The position numbers and the translations under genes were made by a program. Positions 16,762 through 16,978 of a stretch of 16,978 nucleotides of DNA are shown here, in pieces. Position 1 is the first letter of the stretch; each line of letters starts with the position of its first letter. Source of the stretch: an uncultured Fidelibacterota bacterium (GTDB lineage Bacteria > Fidelibacterota > Marinisomatia > SCGC-AAA003-L08 > D37C17); NCBI GenBank assembly GCA_913049525.1, contig CAJWYZ010000013.1, forward strand, positions 1 through 16,978, in the 5' to 3' direction. Under the pieces are notes generated by a model that saw nothing but the letters and a program-made list of their open reading frames with translations, did not search any database and was not told where the DNA came from.

Positions 16762-16978
16762 AAGACAGATTCGCATCACGACTAAAAGATCTTGGTACAG
16801 AAACTGCATTTGCGGTATCTCAAGATGCGGCTGAATTTGCAGCTGAGGGAAATAAAGTATATCCCTTCCATTTGGGTGATATAAATATCCCTACACCTGC
16901 TAACATTATGGAGGCTGCTAATAGAGCCATGCGAGATGGTAAAACGGGATATAACCCCTCTGCAGGTATTCCTCAATT
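16758..16978 (+). CDS. PLP-dependent class I/II aminotransferase, N-terminus (3' truncated by window edge)
   Basis: The first 73 residues are visible. They match the start of fold-type I aminotransferases of the aspartate aminotransferase group: RLKDLGTETAF (8-18), YPFHLGDINIPTP (35-47) in the position of the usual hxhxxGxPDFxTP, and DGKTGYNPSAGIPQ (60-73) as the xTxYxPxxGxxxL segment. The catalytic Lys lies beyond the window, so the substrate cannot be judged. The ATG overlaps the transketolase stop as ATGA, and GGGG lies a few bases upstream, so it is likely co-translated with that gene. Confidence 0.85.
   Translation, partial: MKDRFASRLKDLGTETAFAVSQDAAEFAAEGNKVYPFHLGDINIPTPANIMEAANRAMRDGKTGYNPSAGIPQ

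Noticed and set aside
1..16978. Defence system, prophage, transposon, CRISPR array, rRNA or tRNA genes
   Set aside because: No transposase, integrase, terminal repeats, spaced repeats or RNA-gene signatures were seen; the genes present are recognisable housekeeping or envelope families.

Overview
The window is an AT-rich stretch of bacterial chromosome in which every supported gene lies on the + strand and most neighbours touch or overlap. The content is mainly housekeeping and cell-envelope genes from a Gram-negative (diderm) organism: an outer-membrane beta-barrel ending in Phe, an RND/MMPL transporter, a lipoprotein and a murein transglycosylase. The 30-residue AURKAIP1/COX24-like basic protein, the barrel+MMPL pair and the low GC suggest the FCB side of the tree (Bacteroidota relatives, for example Marinimicrobia/SAR406). 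This placement is an inference from gene style, not from a marker-gene comparison.

Layout. (1) 1-3590: the C-terminal part of an outer-membrane barrel protein, then a complete 12-TM MMPL/RND transporter. They probably form one unit moving a lipid-like or hydrophobic substrate towards the outer membrane. (2) 3645-5030: a polyprenyl-phosphate sugar-1-phosphate transferase (first step of a surface glycan) with no other glycan gene around it. (3) 5146-7160: serS and a plsC-type acyltransferase, joined by an ATGA overlap. (4) 7354-10282: an MltD-like lytic transglycosylase whose true start appears to be an ATT codon, then an SppA-type protease, an HU/IHF-like DNA-binding protein and a tiny COX24-domain protein. 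The first three are chained by stop/start overlaps. (5) 10283-10369: a short gap with two hairpins, the second looking like a terminator or attenuator placed right against the next start codon. (6) 10370-16978: xseA-xseB-nadK, then a DUF885-like lipoprotein that has lost the family's conserved His/Glu motif, a divergent 781-aa transketolase-family enzyme with GEG in place of GDG, and the start of a PLP aminotransferase cut by the window edge.

Working together: serS, nadK, HU and exonuclease VII (xseAB) serve translation, NADP supply, nucleoid structure and DNA repair. The barrel/MMPL pair, sugar transferase, PlsC, MltD, SppA and the lipoprotein serve the envelope. I see no phage, IS element, CRISPR array, toxin-antitoxin or defence module, and no rRNA or tRNA. 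No gap reaches 300 bases; the longest, about 190 bases at 7161-7353, holds nothing convincing except the SD-like site at its end. I did not find an undescribed system. The most notable items are the ATT start, the miniprotein, the motif-less DUF885 protein, the GEG transketolase and the hairpin at xseA.
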